From Pedobacter steynii (GTDB lineage Bacteria; Bacteroidota; Bacteroidia; Sphingobacteriales; Sphingobacteriaceae): 64,000 bases of DNA. Each line of letters opens with the position of its first letter. The first letter of the stretch is position 1. The position numbers were made by a program, and so were the translations under genes. Below are positions 1 to 9,646 of this stretch, piece by piece. The stretch is taken from positions 3,782,001 through 3,846,000 of the forward strand of contig NZ_CP017141.1 of the NCBI RefSeq assembly GCF_001721645.1. The letters are read 5' to 3'. The notes under the pieces are model-generated. The model saw nothing but the letters and a program-made list of their open reading frames with translations. It was not told where the DNA came from and made no database searches.

Positions 1-1089
1 TATCCTCATTTTGTATCGGGCAATAATCTGGAAGAAATTCCGGTGAGGATTGTAGAAAGGCTGGGGGAAGAGGATTGGCAACAACAATCTAAAATAGAGT
101 GGAAAAAGCTGTTTGATGGTGAAAACCTGCCGCTGGCGAGGGTGGTTTGGATTAAAGGAACGGAAGTTTCTGATCTGTTATTGGTATGTCCGCATTGCAT
201 TTGCGACGGGACTACCTTTGTGGCACTGATGTCGGAAATGCTTCAGTTAATGGACCGTCCGGAACGGGAATTGATTCCTTATCCCTCCTTTAATTCGATC
301 GAAGAATTATTGTCGCCTTCTTTTAGGAGTACCCCGGCGAAGGTGTTAAAAACAAGGGTGTTTGCGGTGCTGGCGAAGTTGTTCTTTTTGCTCAAGTCTG
401 CAAAGAACAAACATCCGAAAGGAGAGGGTTATCTTTTACACTGGAGTTTAACCGAGGCAGAAACATCCAGTCTGGCCGGAGCCTGTAAAGATGCGGGTGT
501 AACCTTACATGCTGCATTATGTGTGGCCTTTATGGAAGCATTCCTGCTGGTAAGAGGAAATAAAGCCCAGGGCAAAGTGATTTGCCCGGTGGATGTAAGA
601 CACTTTGTGACGGAGATCAGGAAAGATGCGATGTTTGCTTTTGCACCAATAGCGGAACTCTCTCTTTCTAAAGAGAAAGGCCTTGGCTTCTGGGCGAAAG
701 CGAAACTGTTAAAAGGAGATCTAGTGAAAAAGATTGCTGCGATGAAAGTACATGAACTCCTGGTGATGAGTGAATATTTTCATGCTTCTGTAGATAAGAT
801 GGTGAAACACCTGAAGGCAACTGACGGAGGGCATGACATTACCCTTTCCAATATGGGGAGGCTTAGAATTCCGGATAAGTATGATTCTTTTGAGGTGGAG
901 GCTCTGCATAGCCCTAATGTTGGTTTTCCATGGAGAAATGCAAATACATTGGTGGTCAGTACTTTTAGAAAGAAAATGGACTTTGCCTTTCTTTCTAATG
1001 ATACTTTTTTACCGGAAGATGAAGCGGGAGCAATCCGGGATAAAGCAATGGAATTATTGATGGCAGAAGTGATGGCAGAATATGTTTAA
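1..1089 (+). CDS. Condensation-domain acyltransferase, 5' end missing
   Basis: The reading frame is open from base 1, so the gene begins upstream; the GTG at 43 is only an internal in-frame codon. The visible 362 residues resemble the condensation / alcohol acetyltransferase-like fold. An HCICDG segment (bases 193-210) fits the catalytic HxxxDG motif, and a late SPNVGFPW segment sits where the family has its DFGWG-like structural motif. Such proteins transfer acyl groups in peptide, polyketide or lipid ester synthesis. No carrier or adenylation domain is visible, so it is probably a free-standing acyltransferase. It overlaps the next gene by 8 bases, which suggests translational coupling. The substrate is unknown. 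Confidence 0.7.
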   Translation, partial: YPHFVSGNNLEEIPVRIVERLGEEDWQQQSKIEWKKLFDGENLPLARVVWIKGTEVSDLLLVCPHCICDGTTFVALMSEMLQLMDRPERELIPYPSFNSIEELLSPSFRSTPAKVLKTRVFAVLAKLFFLLKSAKNKHPKGEGYLLHWSLTEAETSSLAGACKDAGVTLHAALCVAFMEAFLLVRGNKAQGKVICPVDVRHFVTEIRKDAMFAFAPIAELSLSKEKGLGFWAKAKLLKGDLVKKIAAMKVHELLVMSEYFHASVDKMVKHLKATDGGHDITLSNMGRLRIPDKYDSFEVEALHSPNVGFPWRNANTLVVSTFRKKMDFAFLSNDTFLPEDEAGAIRDKAMELLMAEVMAEYV

Positions 1090-1585
1090 GATAAAAAAGC
1101 AAGGAGATACGGCATTGAAGAAGTTTGTACAAAAGAAGCTGCTGTTGTATATCATTCCGAATGTTATTTTCAATACCACCATCCCATATCTGACCCTTCG
1201 GAACCTGGGGCCGGTTTATTTATTTCAGGGTGAATATTGCTTTGCCCGTTTTCTATTACCTATGGCTTTGTTTCTTCCTTTTATCATCACTTTTGATATG
1301 CTGAGGAAGACTATTATTTTATCCGAAGAAGGGAAGGCTGGTTTTGTACTCCCGGACAATTTTACCAAGAATAAATTCATGTTTAAAATGGCAGGGGCCA
1401 ATGGCGCTGCCTCCCTGGTAGTGATGTTAGCGGCGATGCTTTTTGTGCAGCTGACGGTACCCGAAGGGTATGGCTTTGATGCTGCTGTTCTTTCCCTGAT
1501 TCTGGGTGCGGTGGCAGGTACATTAACGATTATCTCTACACTCTGGCCGGTTAAAAAGGTTAAGGAGTTGAGTGTTGCCCATTGA
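1082..1585 (+). CDS. Small four-helix membrane protein, unknown function
   Basis: A 167-residue protein whose ATG lies inside the end of the acyltransferase gene (8-base overlap). Four hydrophobic stretches are visible, at about residues 20-38, 55-74, 106-125 and 133-155. The N-terminus and loops are rich in Lys. I do not recognise a family. The overlap suggests it is made with the acyltransferase and could anchor that enzyme or handle its lipid product, but this is inference. Confidence 0.65.
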   Translation: MFKIKKQGDTALKKFVQKKLLLYIIPNVIFNTTIPYLTLRNLGPVYLFQGEYCFARFLLPMALFLPFIITFDMLRKTIILSEEGKAGFVLPDNFTKNKFMFKMAGANGAASLVVMLAAMLFVQLTVPEGYGFDAAVLSLILGAVAGTLTIISTLWPVKKVKELSVAH

Positions 1586-1689
1586 ATCGGACATAGAAAC
1601 GCCGCATTTCAAAAATAATTCACTATAATTGAAAGGGGGAAATTGTATTCTGAAGCATTTTGTGCCAGAGATGCATCCGTGTTCAATTG

Positions 1690-2259
1690 ATGAAAATTTA
1701 CCATACTTTTTCTGATCAGGAATTGACCGTCATGTTAAGACATGGGGAAAAAGGAGCGCTTACAGAAATTTACAAACGTTATCAACCTCTTCTTTATAGC
1801 CATGCTTACCGGCGATTGCCCGATCAGGAAGAGATCAGGGATATTATCCAGGAGTTGTTTATTAACCTTTGGGATAACCACAGTTCATTTCAATTGAGCG
1901 GGAGCCTGGCCTCATATTTATATACCGCGGTGCGCAACAGGATATTGAACCTGTATAGAAATCAGAAGGTGCGGGATAATTACAGCCTTTCCTTAAAGAA
2001 TTTTATGGAGCGGGGAAGCAATATTACAGAAGATACACTTCGGGAAAAAGAGCTGATTCAGCTCGTAGAACAAGAGGTTGCTGCTTTGCCCCCACAAATG
2101 CGTCTGATTTTTGAAATGAGCCGTAACCTGGAGATGAGCCATAATGAGATTGCCCTGGAGCTTGACCTGAGTCCGCATACGGTACGTACCCAGGTTAGAA
2201 ATGCACTTCGTATTTTAAGAGAAAAGTTGGGGGTAAATATCTTTTTAATCTTTTTTTAA
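1690..2259 (+). CDS. ECF-type RNA polymerase sigma-70 factor
   Basis: A sigma factor of about 189 residues from the Bacteroidetes ECF family that pairs with FecR-like anti-sigma factors. Region 2 is seen as the DIIQELFINLW segment and region 4 as the C-terminal helix-turn-helix around ALELDLSPHTVRTQV. The frame extends upstream to a TTG at 1660, but the ATG at 1690 gives the usual start 'MKIYHTFSDQEL' and is preferred. It lies just ahead of an anti-sigma gene and a susC/susD pair. It should therefore direct transcription of that transport locus when the outer membrane receptor is occupied. Confidence 0.9.
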   Translation: MKIYHTFSDQELTVMLRHGEKGALTEIYKRYQPLLYSHAYRRLPDQEEIRDIIQELFINLWDNHSSFQLSGSLASYLYTAVRNRILNLYRNQKVRDNYSLSLKNFMERGSNITEDTLREKELIQLVEQEVAALPPQMRLIFEMSRNLEMSHNEIALELDLSPHTVRTQVRNALRILREKLGVNIFLIFF

Positions 2260-2332
2260 AAATCATCTACTCTATAGCCCGGTCTTAGGTGTCATTTGTT
2301 TATGGCCCGTAATATTTGCAGGGAGCAACTCA

Positions 2333-3475
2333 ATGAAAAAAGCAACAGATTTATTAGATAAGTACAACTCAGGAATGGCTACGGATGAAGAAAAAGTCAT
2401 TGTAGAAAGCTGGTATCTTAAATATGAGGCTGGAGCTACAGATCTTAGTCCGCAGAAAATAGAGCAGGAATACCTGCTTGGACTGGAGGGATTGACCAGA
2501 CATATGGACCGTTCATCTTCAATGAGATTATGGCCCCGAATGGTTGCTGCGGCAGTATTGTTTCTGGTCTTGGGCATTGGCATCTTTTTTATTTTCCGTC
2601 CGGTTCAAAAACAGGATATGATTTCCTATCGGCATAACGATATTGGTATTGGAGGAAACCGGGCAGTGCTTACCCTTACAGATGGCCGGAAGATTTCATT
2701 AACAGATGCGGCCAACGGAACTATTGCTGAAGAATCGGGGATAAAGGTGACGAAAACCCGGGATGGTCAGCTGTTATATATATTGAGCGGTAAACAGTCT
2801 GCACAAAAACAGTCCGGCAATAATACCATAACCACCCCCAAAGGTGGACAATATCAGGTTATTCTTCCTGATGGGACTAAGGTTTGGCTTAACGCCGCTT
2901 CTTCATTGGTATATCCCAATACATTTTCGGCAACAGAACGGAAAGTGGTATTGAAAGGTGAAGCCTATTTTGAAGTTGCGAAACAGTTTCCAAAGAAAAC
3001 GCCTTTTATTGTGCTGACCGACAGAGCGAAGGTAGAAGTACTGGGCACTCATTTCAATGTCAATGCTTACGACAATGAGCCCTTTACTAAAACCACCTTA
3101 CTGGAAGGTAAAGTGTGTGTCAGTTATCCTGAAACACCACATGCTATGGTGCTTAACCCCAATCAACAGGCCTGGAACGATAAAAAAACAAACCTGAATA
3201 CCCCCATCAGGGTAATCAGGGTAGATCCGGAATATGACGTTGCCTGGAAAAAGGGCTGGTTTATGTTTAATGATGAAAGTATTGAAAGCATTATGAGAAA
3301 GATCGCCAGATGGTATGATGTAGAAGTGGTATACGAAGGGAGGACGACAGCTCAGCAGGTATTTGGAGGAACAGTGAACAGATTTGAAAATGTCTCCAAG
3401 GTATTGGAGATGCTTGAACTGACAAATGCAGTTCATTTTAAAATTGAAGGAAGGAAAATTACGGTGATGCCCTGA
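2333..3475 (+). CDS. FecR-type anti-sigma factor with DUF4974 tail
   Basis: A 380-residue inner-membrane anti-sigma factor. About 65 cytoplasmic residues are followed by one transmembrane helix (about 66-88), a periplasmic FecR domain containing the typical TPKGGQYQVILPDGTKVWLN segment, and a C-terminal DUF4974 domain (about 295-380, 'KKGWFMFNDESIESIM'). It is expected to hold the upstream ECF sigma factor until the N-terminal signalling domain of the downstream SusC protein contacts it. The 73-base gap to the sigma gene and same-strand order support co-transcription. Confidence 0.92.
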   Translation: MKKATDLLDKYNSGMATDEEKVIVESWYLKYEAGATDLSPQKIEQEYLLGLEGLTRHMDRSSSMRLWPRMVAAAVLFLVLGIGIFFIFRPVQKQDMISYRHNDIGIGGNRAVLTLTDGRKISLTDAANGTIAEESGIKVTKTRDGQLLYILSGKQSAQKQSGNNTITTPKGGQYQVILPDGTKVWLNAASSLVYPNTFSATERKVVLKGEAYFEVAKQFPKKTPFIVLTDRAKVEVLGTHFNVNAYDNEPFTKTTLLEGKVCVSYPETPHAMVLNPNQQAWNDKKTNLNTPIRVIRVDPEYDVAWKKGWFMFNDESIESIMRKIARWYDVEVVYEGRTTAQQVFGGTVNRFENVSKVLEMLELTNAVHFKIEGRKITVMP

Positions 3476-3696
3476 AACCACCAGGTATCGTAAGTTCAAA
3501 TAAATATCAACAAACCATAAACAAATCAACAATGAAAAAACAACTACAGGGTCAGACTTAAGTATCGCGGGTAACTTGAAAAAGCACACCCCGATTGGCC
3601 TCGGGATGCGCTATAATTTTGAGTTAACCCCTCCGGTAATACCGGAAAAAAGTTTTAGAGAACTATTCATGTATTAACCCAAAACAAACCAAAAGT
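3476..3696 (+). promoter_or_regulatory. Structured leader ahead of the first susC gene
   Basis: This gap holds a nine-codon ORF (3532-3561, MKKQLQGQT then stop). It also holds a hairpin CCCGA/TCGGG and a second hairpin TCCGGT-AAT-ACCGGA followed by A-rich sequence. Two sequence blocks recur before the second susC: TTGAGTYAACCC, and TGTATTAACCCAAA close to the start codon. The matching layout at 12906-13136 suggests a conserved leader region or promoter arrangement. Its function is inferred only. Confidence 0.4.
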
Positions 3697-6600
3697 ATGA
3701 AAATAAATGCTTTTAACCTTGGTATGCCCAAACTATGGCTACCCCCTAAACTTCTTTTAGTGATGAAGTTAGTTATCATTTTAATGACGAGTCTGCTGTT
3801 ACAGGTCAATGCCAGTGGATTTGCACAGCGGATTACGATAAATAAGAAAGGTGCATCCCTTAAATATATCTTTAATGAAATCAGAAAACAGACTGGTTAT
3901 GATGTCTTATGGCAATCCATTCAAATTCAGCAAGTTAAAAATGTAGATGTTTCTTTTCAAAACGAAACATTGGAAAAAGTATTAAAACAGGCCCTTGCTG
4001 CCAGCGATTTATCCTATTCTATTAAGGATAAGACCATTGTTATTCAGACCATAGATAAAACATTCCTTGATCGCCTGGTAGGCTATCTTAAGGCAATTGA
4101 CATTCATGGGCTTGTATTGGATGAAAAAGGCCTTCCTTTACCGGGTGCAAGTGTAAAAGTTAAAGGTACTGGTAAGGTAACAAAGACAAATGGCCGTGGT
4201 GAGTTTAATCTGGAGCAGGTAGAAGAAAATGCTGTATTGTCAGTTTCCTATTTGGGTTACCAGACTAAAGATGTTGCCGTTAAGGGTGAGAATAATATCC
4301 GGATTACACTTGCCGAGAGTCAGGAAAGGCTGGAGGCGGTTGTTGTTGTTGGTTATGGAACAACCAAAAGAAAAGACCTTGTTGGTACAGTCGCCACTAT
4401 TGGCGGAGATGAAATGAGAAAGCAGGTAGCCACTAATTTCACGCAGGCCCTTGCAGGAAGAGCTGCAGGTGTTCAGGTGAGCAGACCTAATGGAAATCCT
4501 GGTGCCGGAGCTTCGATCAGAATAAGGGGGCTGTCGACTGCAAGTGGAGTGAATGATCCGCTGTTTGTGATTGATGGAATTCCGGTCCAACTGTTTAATG
4601 GGGGTGGAACAGATGCAGCGCGTTTTGTTCCTGCAAACGGACTAATGGACCCATTGGCAGGAATAGACATGAATGATGTGGAGAATATAGAAGTCTTAAA
4701 AGATGCTACTGCAACTGCTATTTATGGCTCCAGGGCTGCAAATGGGGTGGTTATTGTGACCACCAAACGCGGAAGGGCAGGGGAACAGCCGGTTTTTAGT
4801 TTTAATTATGATGTTTCCACAGATCGTCAGTATAAATTTCTGGACGCGCTGTCTGGTCCGGAATATATAAAATTCATGACAGAAACCTATGAAAAAGCCG
4901 GAGTTCCAATTGAGGGAAAAGATTTTCCCGGAACGGCAAATACAGATTGGCAAAGAGCAGTGATACAGAAGGGGCTTATTCAGAACCTCAACCTGAGCGT
5001 AATGGGTGCATCCAGGGATGGGCAGACTAATTATGGCTTTTCTTCAGGCTTAACTGACCAGAAAGGAGTGCTGATCAATACCGGTTTTAAGCGCTACTCG
5101 CTACGGGCGAATGTGGAATCCAGGTTCTTTAATCTTTTAAAAATAGGAACAAACCTGAATTACAGTTTCAGTAAGCAGACTGGTGGTTCCTCGCCTAGTT
5201 ATATGAATTATGGGGCAGCGAATTACCGGCCTGATATTCCGGTTTACAATCCGGACGGGTCTTATGCTAATGATGGTTTTAATGATAATCCTGTTGCCTC
5301 CAGAATGGTTACAGATATCAATGAAAGTCAAAGGCTACTGGCTTCTGTGTTTGCTGAGCTGGAAATCATTCCGGGTTTAAAAGCGAGGTCTTCGCTTTCC
5401 TATGATGTAAACCACAATACGGGGTTTTCTTATACCCCAAGCTGGATGCTCTCTGTAATTAATCAGAACCAAAAAGGGTCGAGGACGGATAAAAATTTTC
5501 AATATACCAACAGGATATTTGACAACACGCTCAGTTTTACCAAAGCTTATGATAAACATCATATAGATGCTGTAGCAGGCGCTTCCTGGACTTTGAACAG
5601 AAGTAATTTCAATAACGTAAACAGCATCAATTTTCCTAATGATGATGTACTGAATAACCTCGGTTCTGCGGGCACAATAAATGGTTACAGCAGCGGGGGA
5701 GAAAGCAGTGGTCTGGAATCTTTTTTTCTTCGTGCCAATTACAATTACGATGGAAAGTATTACCTGACGGTAAGTGGGCGTGCAGATAATTCTACCAAAT
5801 TCGGACCTGAAAATCAATGGGGATATTTTCCTTCAGTAGGTCTGGCCTGGAGATTTTCACAGGAAAATTTTATGAAAGGCTTAAGCTTTATTGATGATGC
5901 GAAGTTAAGGTTAACCAGAGGAAAAACGGGAACTTCAGCATTTGGAAGTTTTGGGTTCCTGACTTTGTTTAACACCGGTTATTTCTATAATGGCGTGAAC
6001 GGGCTTAGGGCAAATCCTGATGATGGGCAGCCGAATCCGGACATCAGATGGGAAGGAACGACGCAGACCGATGCGGCATTGGAGCTTAGTTTCTTAAAGT
6101 CACGGCTGAAAACCACCATCAATTATTATCGGAAATATACCGAGGGCATGATAACCGGGCCCAGTATTCCTTCATCCAATGGTTATAGTTTTCAAAACAA
6201 GAATATTGGAGATGTAAGCAACCAGGGATGGGAGTTTACCATATCGGCTATTCCGGTAAACAATGACAAGTTTACCTGGATCTCTGATTTTAACATCAGC
6301 TTTAATAAGAACAAAGTAGAAAAGACCTATGGAACAGCATTGTACGGTACTATTCTTCTGACCGAAGGACTTCCTTTGAATGGAATCCGGGGATACCGGA
6401 CAAATGGGCTTTACCAGAATCAGGGAGAAATAGATGCGTTAAATGCCATTGCCAGACAAGCAACAGGAAATCCAGGTGCATTTTATCAGACTTCACAGAC
6501 GGCTCCCGGAGATGTCAGGTTTGTTGACCTCAATGGAGATGGCAGGATAGATACCAAAGACAGGTCAATTCTTGGCTATTCTCAAAATCCCAAATATTTT

Positions 6601-7086
6601 GGGGGCTGGAATAATACTTTCCGATATGGACAATTGGAATTGAGCACACTTTTTCAGTTTGATGTAGGAAGTAAAGTTTCAAGAGAACAGAATAATGATG
6701 TTTTTAATGGCTACCGCTACAATGTCTCTTCATTGGTACTTACCGGATGGACTCCTGAAAATACAAATACACAGCAACCGAGAAATGTGGTTAACGGGCC
6801 TGGACAGAATATTGATACGAATACAGACCGTTTTATTGAAGATACATCTTTTCTAAGGTTAAAGAATGTACAACTGAGCTACCTTTTTAACAGTGCGTTA
6901 TTAAAAAAGATGCACATTCAACAGGTAAGGTTATTTACAGGAATGACGAATTTATTTACCTGGACAAAATATAGAGGGCTGGACCCGGAAGTGAACAGTG
7001 AAAACACATTCACGGATCACGGAAGGGATACTGCTACTTATCCAACTACTCAAAGTATAACGTTTGGTGTTAATCTTAAATTTTAA
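3697..7086 (+). CDS. SusC/RagA TonB-linked outer membrane receptor with STN domain
   Basis: An 1129-residue TonB-dependent transporter. The N-terminus carries a long signal region (to about residue 43, ending SGFAQ). It is followed by a secretin/TonB short N-terminal (STN) domain at about 48-115, a carboxypeptidase-regulatory-like domain at about 133-210, and a plug with the signature VVVVGYGT and DATATAIYGSRAANGVV. The beta-barrel follows to the last residue (VNLKF). The STN domain is what contacts a FecR-type anti-sigma factor in known systems, which fits the two genes upstream. With the downstream SusD it should import a glycan fragment, peptide or other large ligand. The ligand cannot be read from the sequence. 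Confidence 0.95.
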   Translation: MKINAFNLGMPKLWLPPKLLLVMKLVIILMTSLLLQVNASGFAQRITINKKGASLKYIFNEIRKQTGYDVLWQSIQIQQVKNVDVSFQNETLEKVLKQALAASDLSYSIKDKTIVIQTIDKTFLDRLVGYLKAIDIHGLVLDEKGLPLPGASVKVKGTGKVTKTNGRGEFNLEQVEENAVLSVSYLGYQTKDVAVKGENNIRITLAESQERLEAVVVVGYGTTKRKDLVGTVATIGGDEMRKQVATNFTQALAGRAAGVQVSRPNGNPGAGASIRIRGLSTASGVNDPLFVIDGIPVQLFNGGGTDAARFVPANGLMDPLAGIDMNDVENIEVLKDATATAIYGSRAANGVVIVTTKRGRAGEQPVFSFNYDVSTDRQYKFLDALSGPEYIKFMTETYEKAGVPIEGKDFPGTANTDWQRAVIQKGLIQNLNLSVMGASRDGQTNYGFSSGLTDQKGVLINTGFKRYSLRANVESRFFNLLKIGTNLNYSFSKQTGGSSPSYMNYGAANYRPDIPVYNPDGSYANDGFNDNPVASRMVTDINESQRLLASVFAELEIIPGLKARSSLSYDVNHNTGFSYTPSWMLSVINQNQKGSRTDKNFQYTNRIFDNTLSFTKAYDKHHIDAVAGASWTLNRSNFNNVNSINFPNDDVLNNLGSAGTINGYSSGGESSGLESFFLRANYNYDGKYYLTVSGRADNSTKFGPENQWGYFPSVGLAWRFSQENFMKGLSFIDDAKLRLTRGKTGTSAFGSFGFLTLFNTGYFYNGVNGLRANPDDGQPNPDIRWEGTTQTDAALELSFLKSRLKTTINYYRKYTEGMITGPSIPSSNGYSFQNKNIGDVSNQGWEFTISAIPVNNDKFTWISDFNISFNKNKVEKTYGTALYGTILLTEGLPLNGIRGYRTNGLYQNQGEIDALNAIARQATGNPGAFYQTSQTAPGDVRFVDLNGDGRIDTKDRSILGYSQNPKYFGGWNNTFRYGQLELSTLFQFDVGSKVSREQNNDVFNGYRYNVSSLVLTGWTPENTNTQQPRNVVNGPGQNIDTNTDRFIEDTSFLRLKNVQLSYLFNSALLKKMHIQQVRLFTGMTNLFTWTKYRGLDPEVNSENTFTDHGRDTATYPTTQSITFGVNLKF

Positions 7087-7090
7087 AAAG

Positions 7091-8488
7091 ATGATGAAAA
7101 TGAAATCTATATCAATCGTTTTAAGCTGTATGCTGTTTATTAGTTTGCAGGCTTGTAAATTAACGGATGTAACAGACCTTAAGCCGGAAAACAAGCTGGA
7201 TGAAAGTACTGTGGTTGTCGATATTCCTTCTGCTGAGAAATTGTTGGCAGGCGCATATTATAGCTTAAGAGATGAACCGCTGGCTAACCAGACCCCAATT
7301 TATGTTGGACTAATGGGACTGAACGTGACGGCCGCCGGTGCATCCAGCAATCCTTATCTTAACAATAATGTGCCTCCAAATAACAGCAGCTTAAATAGTT
7401 ATTTATACGGAGGGCCATATCAACTTATTCAGACGGCTAACTTTGTAATTCTGAAAACCGGCGCTTTAACCCTTACAGATCCACGTAAAGCCCAGATCAT
7501 TTCAGAAGCAAAATTTCTCCGTGCGTTGGGACATTTTTACATCCTGCGTCTCTTCGGTCAGTTCTGGGATATGGGGTCCAGTTACGGAATTGAAATCAAG
7601 GATATTCCGAATTCACCTGTTGCTGCAAGGGCAAGCGTTAAGCTCTCTTATGAATTTATCCTTTCGGATCTGGATGCAGCAATCAGTGATTGCCCGGAGT
7701 ATAAAACCGGAGTCATGAAGGGATATGCGACCAAACTTGCTGCAAAAGCTTTAAAGGCAAGGGTGTTGTTGTATAAAAAAGATTATGCTGCGGCAGCCAT
7801 ATTGGCTAAAGAGGTGATGTCTGGTCCGGCACTACTGTCAGGAGACTTTGTTCGTCTTTTTACAAATGAAAAGTACAATGCTGATGAAGTGCTGTTGGCC
7901 TCTATTACTTTTGCCAATAACAACAATATCTATTTTGAGAATGGAAAATCCTATTATTGGACTGATGGGGGATATAAATTTACAGACCGGTATACTGAAT
8001 TATTAAGGCAGGATGCCAGAAAATCGATTATTGTGAGAACTCCTTCAGATCCGGCAGATTTGTTGAAATGGCACGGTAACGGGAAGTTCAGTACAGGTGT
8101 ACAAGGCAGCAGAAACGATACCGAATATTATCTGCGTTTGGCGGAAGTTTATCTGATTTACGCAGAGGCAGAAGCCAGAAGACCAGGTGGAAACTTAGAC
8201 GATGCCCTTAAAGCATTGAATATCCTGCACACCAAACGAGGCAATCCGGAAGTGACTGCCTCCGGACAGAAAGACTTACTTCAGCTGGTCAGGAAAGAGA
8301 AAGAACTGGAACTGGGTGGAGAATCAGGAGAAGACTGGTATGATCTTGTTCGTTATATCAAAAACGGAGACCTGCAGGCTACAGCTGTAAAACAAAGCCT
8401 TACAGACGAAAACAAGCTGATTCTTCCCATACCACAAGTGAGTGTTGATGCCTCAAATCATTTAATTAAACAAAACCCCGGATACTAA
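7091..8488 (+). CDS. SusD/RagB nutrient-binding lipoprotein
   Basis: A surface lipoprotein of about 465 residues that forms the lid of the SusC pore. The ATG at 7091 ('MMKMKSIS') follows the susC stop by 4 bases and gives a proper lipoprotein signal ending in the lipobox SLQAC. The frame also opens inside susC at 7064, but that start would spoil the signal peptide. TPR-like helices dominate the middle, and the C-terminal 'RLAEVYLIYAEAEAR' and 'EKELELGGE.DWYDLVRY' segments are typical of the family. It is part of the same operon as susC. Confidence 0.93.
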   Translation: MMKMKSISIVLSCMLFISLQACKLTDVTDLKPENKLDESTVVVDIPSAEKLLAGAYYSLRDEPLANQTPIYVGLMGLNVTAAGASSNPYLNNNVPPNNSSLNSYLYGGPYQLIQTANFVILKTGALTLTDPRKAQIISEAKFLRALGHFYILRLFGQFWDMGSSYGIEIKDIPNSPVAARASVKLSYEFILSDLDAAISDCPEYKTGVMKGYATKLAAKALKARVLLYKKDYAAAAILAKEVMSGPALLSGDFVRLFTNEKYNADEVLLASITFANNNNIYFENGKSYYWTDGGYKFTDRYTELLRQDARKSIIVRTPSDPADLLKWHGNGKFSTGVQGSRNDTEYYLRLAEVYLIYAEAEARRPGGNLDDALKALNILHTKRGNPEVTASGQKDLLQLVRKEKELELGGESGEDWYDLVRYIKNGDLQATAVKQSLTDENKLILPIPQVSVDASNHLIKQNPGY

Positions 8489-8500
8489 AACCCCCTAAAT

Positions 8501-9583
8501 ATGAAAAAGAATATCATTTTATTAAGCTTAAGCAGCATTTGCCTGTTTGCCACTGCACAGGTAAAGAAAGATGGTTATACCATCAACGGAAAAATTGAAG
8601 GACTAAAAAGTCCATATATGTACATTTACGGTTTGGGAGGAAGTGATTCCGTTTCCGTAAAAAATGGTGTTTTCAGCTATAAGGGTAGTGTTAAGGAACC
8701 TACCCGGATTTACCTGACTGACCGGAAGGGATTGCAATTTGGATTGTATGTTGAAAATGCGCCTGTAAGTATTAAGGGCAATGTAAACGCAATTGAAGAT
8801 ATGCTGATCTCGGGAGGGAAGACGCAACAAGAGTCGAATGTCCTAAGTGTGAGCAAAAAAGACCTGGAAAAAAGGCAGAAGCAACTTTACAGCGAGTACG
8901 AGAAAGCAGAGAAGGCGAAAGACGCCGCTGCGATCGCAAAGATAGAAAGTGAATTTTTTAAAAGCTATAAGGAATCTGATGCTTTGAATAAAGCATTTAT
9001 TACTAAGCATCCTAAAAGCTATGTGAGCCTGGTCAATATAAAAGATCTTGGTTCCAGTACAGATTATGCTGAATTACAAAGTCTTTTTCAGTCGCTTGAT
9101 GCAGGGTTGAAAGCAACAGAGACCGGGAAAAAGATGGAAGCTATGTTAGCCGTATTGAAAAAAGGAAGTAATGGTCAGAAGATGATCGATTTTACCCAGA
9201 ATGATATGGAAGGCAAGCCCGTTAGTTTTTCTTCTTTTAAAGGGAAGTATGTGTTGGTAGATTTTTGGGCAAGCTGGTGTGGGCCATGCAGAGGCGAGAA
9301 CCCTAATGTATTGAAAGCATATGACCAGTTTAAAGATAAAGGCTTTACCGTTTTGGGTGTTTCTCTGGACGACAATGCGGATAAATGGAAGAAGGCAGTG
9401 GTCGAGGATAAAATGCCCTGGACTCAATTGTCTGACTTGAAAGGATGGAAGAATGAAGTTTCTACTTATTATGGTATCCAGGGAATTCCTGCCAATTATC
9501 TTGTAGACCCTGATGGGGTTATTATTGCCAGAAATTTAAGAGGTGAAGCGTTGCATGAGAAGTTGAAAGAATTGATGAAATAG
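8501..9583 (+). CDS. TlpA-like thiol:disulfide protein with DUF4369 domain
   Basis: A 360-residue secreted thioredoxin-fold protein. A signal peptide (to about residue 20, ATAQ) is followed by a DUF4369 domain (about 25-110), a Lys/Glu-rich helical linker, and an AhpC/TSA-TlpA domain (about 220-360) with the redox motif W259-C-G-P-C263. This architecture is common at the end of Bacteroidetes SusCD operons. It probably reduces or repairs disulfides in the periplasm. It starts 12 bases after susD and ends just before a strong terminator, so it is the last gene of the unit. A catalytic role in processing the imported substrate is not evident. Confidence 0.9.
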   Translation: MKKNIILLSLSSICLFATAQVKKDGYTINGKIEGLKSPYMYIYGLGGSDSVSVKNGVFSYKGSVKEPTRIYLTDRKGLQFGLYVENAPVSIKGNVNAIEDMLISGGKTQQESNVLSVSKKDLEKRQKQLYSEYEKAEKAKDAAAIAKIESEFFKSYKESDALNKAFITKHPKSYVSLVNIKDLGSSTDYAELQSLFQSLDAGLKATETGKKMEAMLAVLKKGSNGQKMIDFTQNDMEGKPVSFSSFKGKYVLVDFWASWCGPCRGENPNVLKAYDQFKDKGFTVLGVSLDDNADKWKKAVVEDKMPWTQLSDLKGWKNEVSTYYGIQGIPANYLVDPDGVIIARNLRGEALHEKLKELMK

Positions 9584-9600
9584 TAAAAGCAAATGTTCTA

Positions 9601-9635
9601 AAAAAAGCTATCTGATTTGCTCAGATAGCTTTTTT
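9601..9635. terminator. Bidirectional intrinsic terminator
   Basis: An 11-bp perfect stem (9605-9615 with 9621-9631, sequence AAGCTATCTGA) with a 5-base loop, flanked by A- and T-runs on both sides. It can end both the forward SusCD/thioredoxin operon and the reverse ATP-grasp gene. Confidence 0.9.
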
Positions 9636-9646
9636 ATGTAGGTTGT

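Noticed and set aside
1660..1689. TTG start giving a longer sigma factor
   Set aside because: The ATG at 1690 matches the family N-terminus; the extension has no similarity.
3098..3589. 163-codon reverse ORF under the first FecR gene
   Set aside because: It is a frame shadow of a well-supported gene, with no start signal and no family resemblance.
5377..5817. 146-codon reverse ORF inside the first susC
   Set aside because: Composition follows the antisense of susC codons; no motif or upstream signal.
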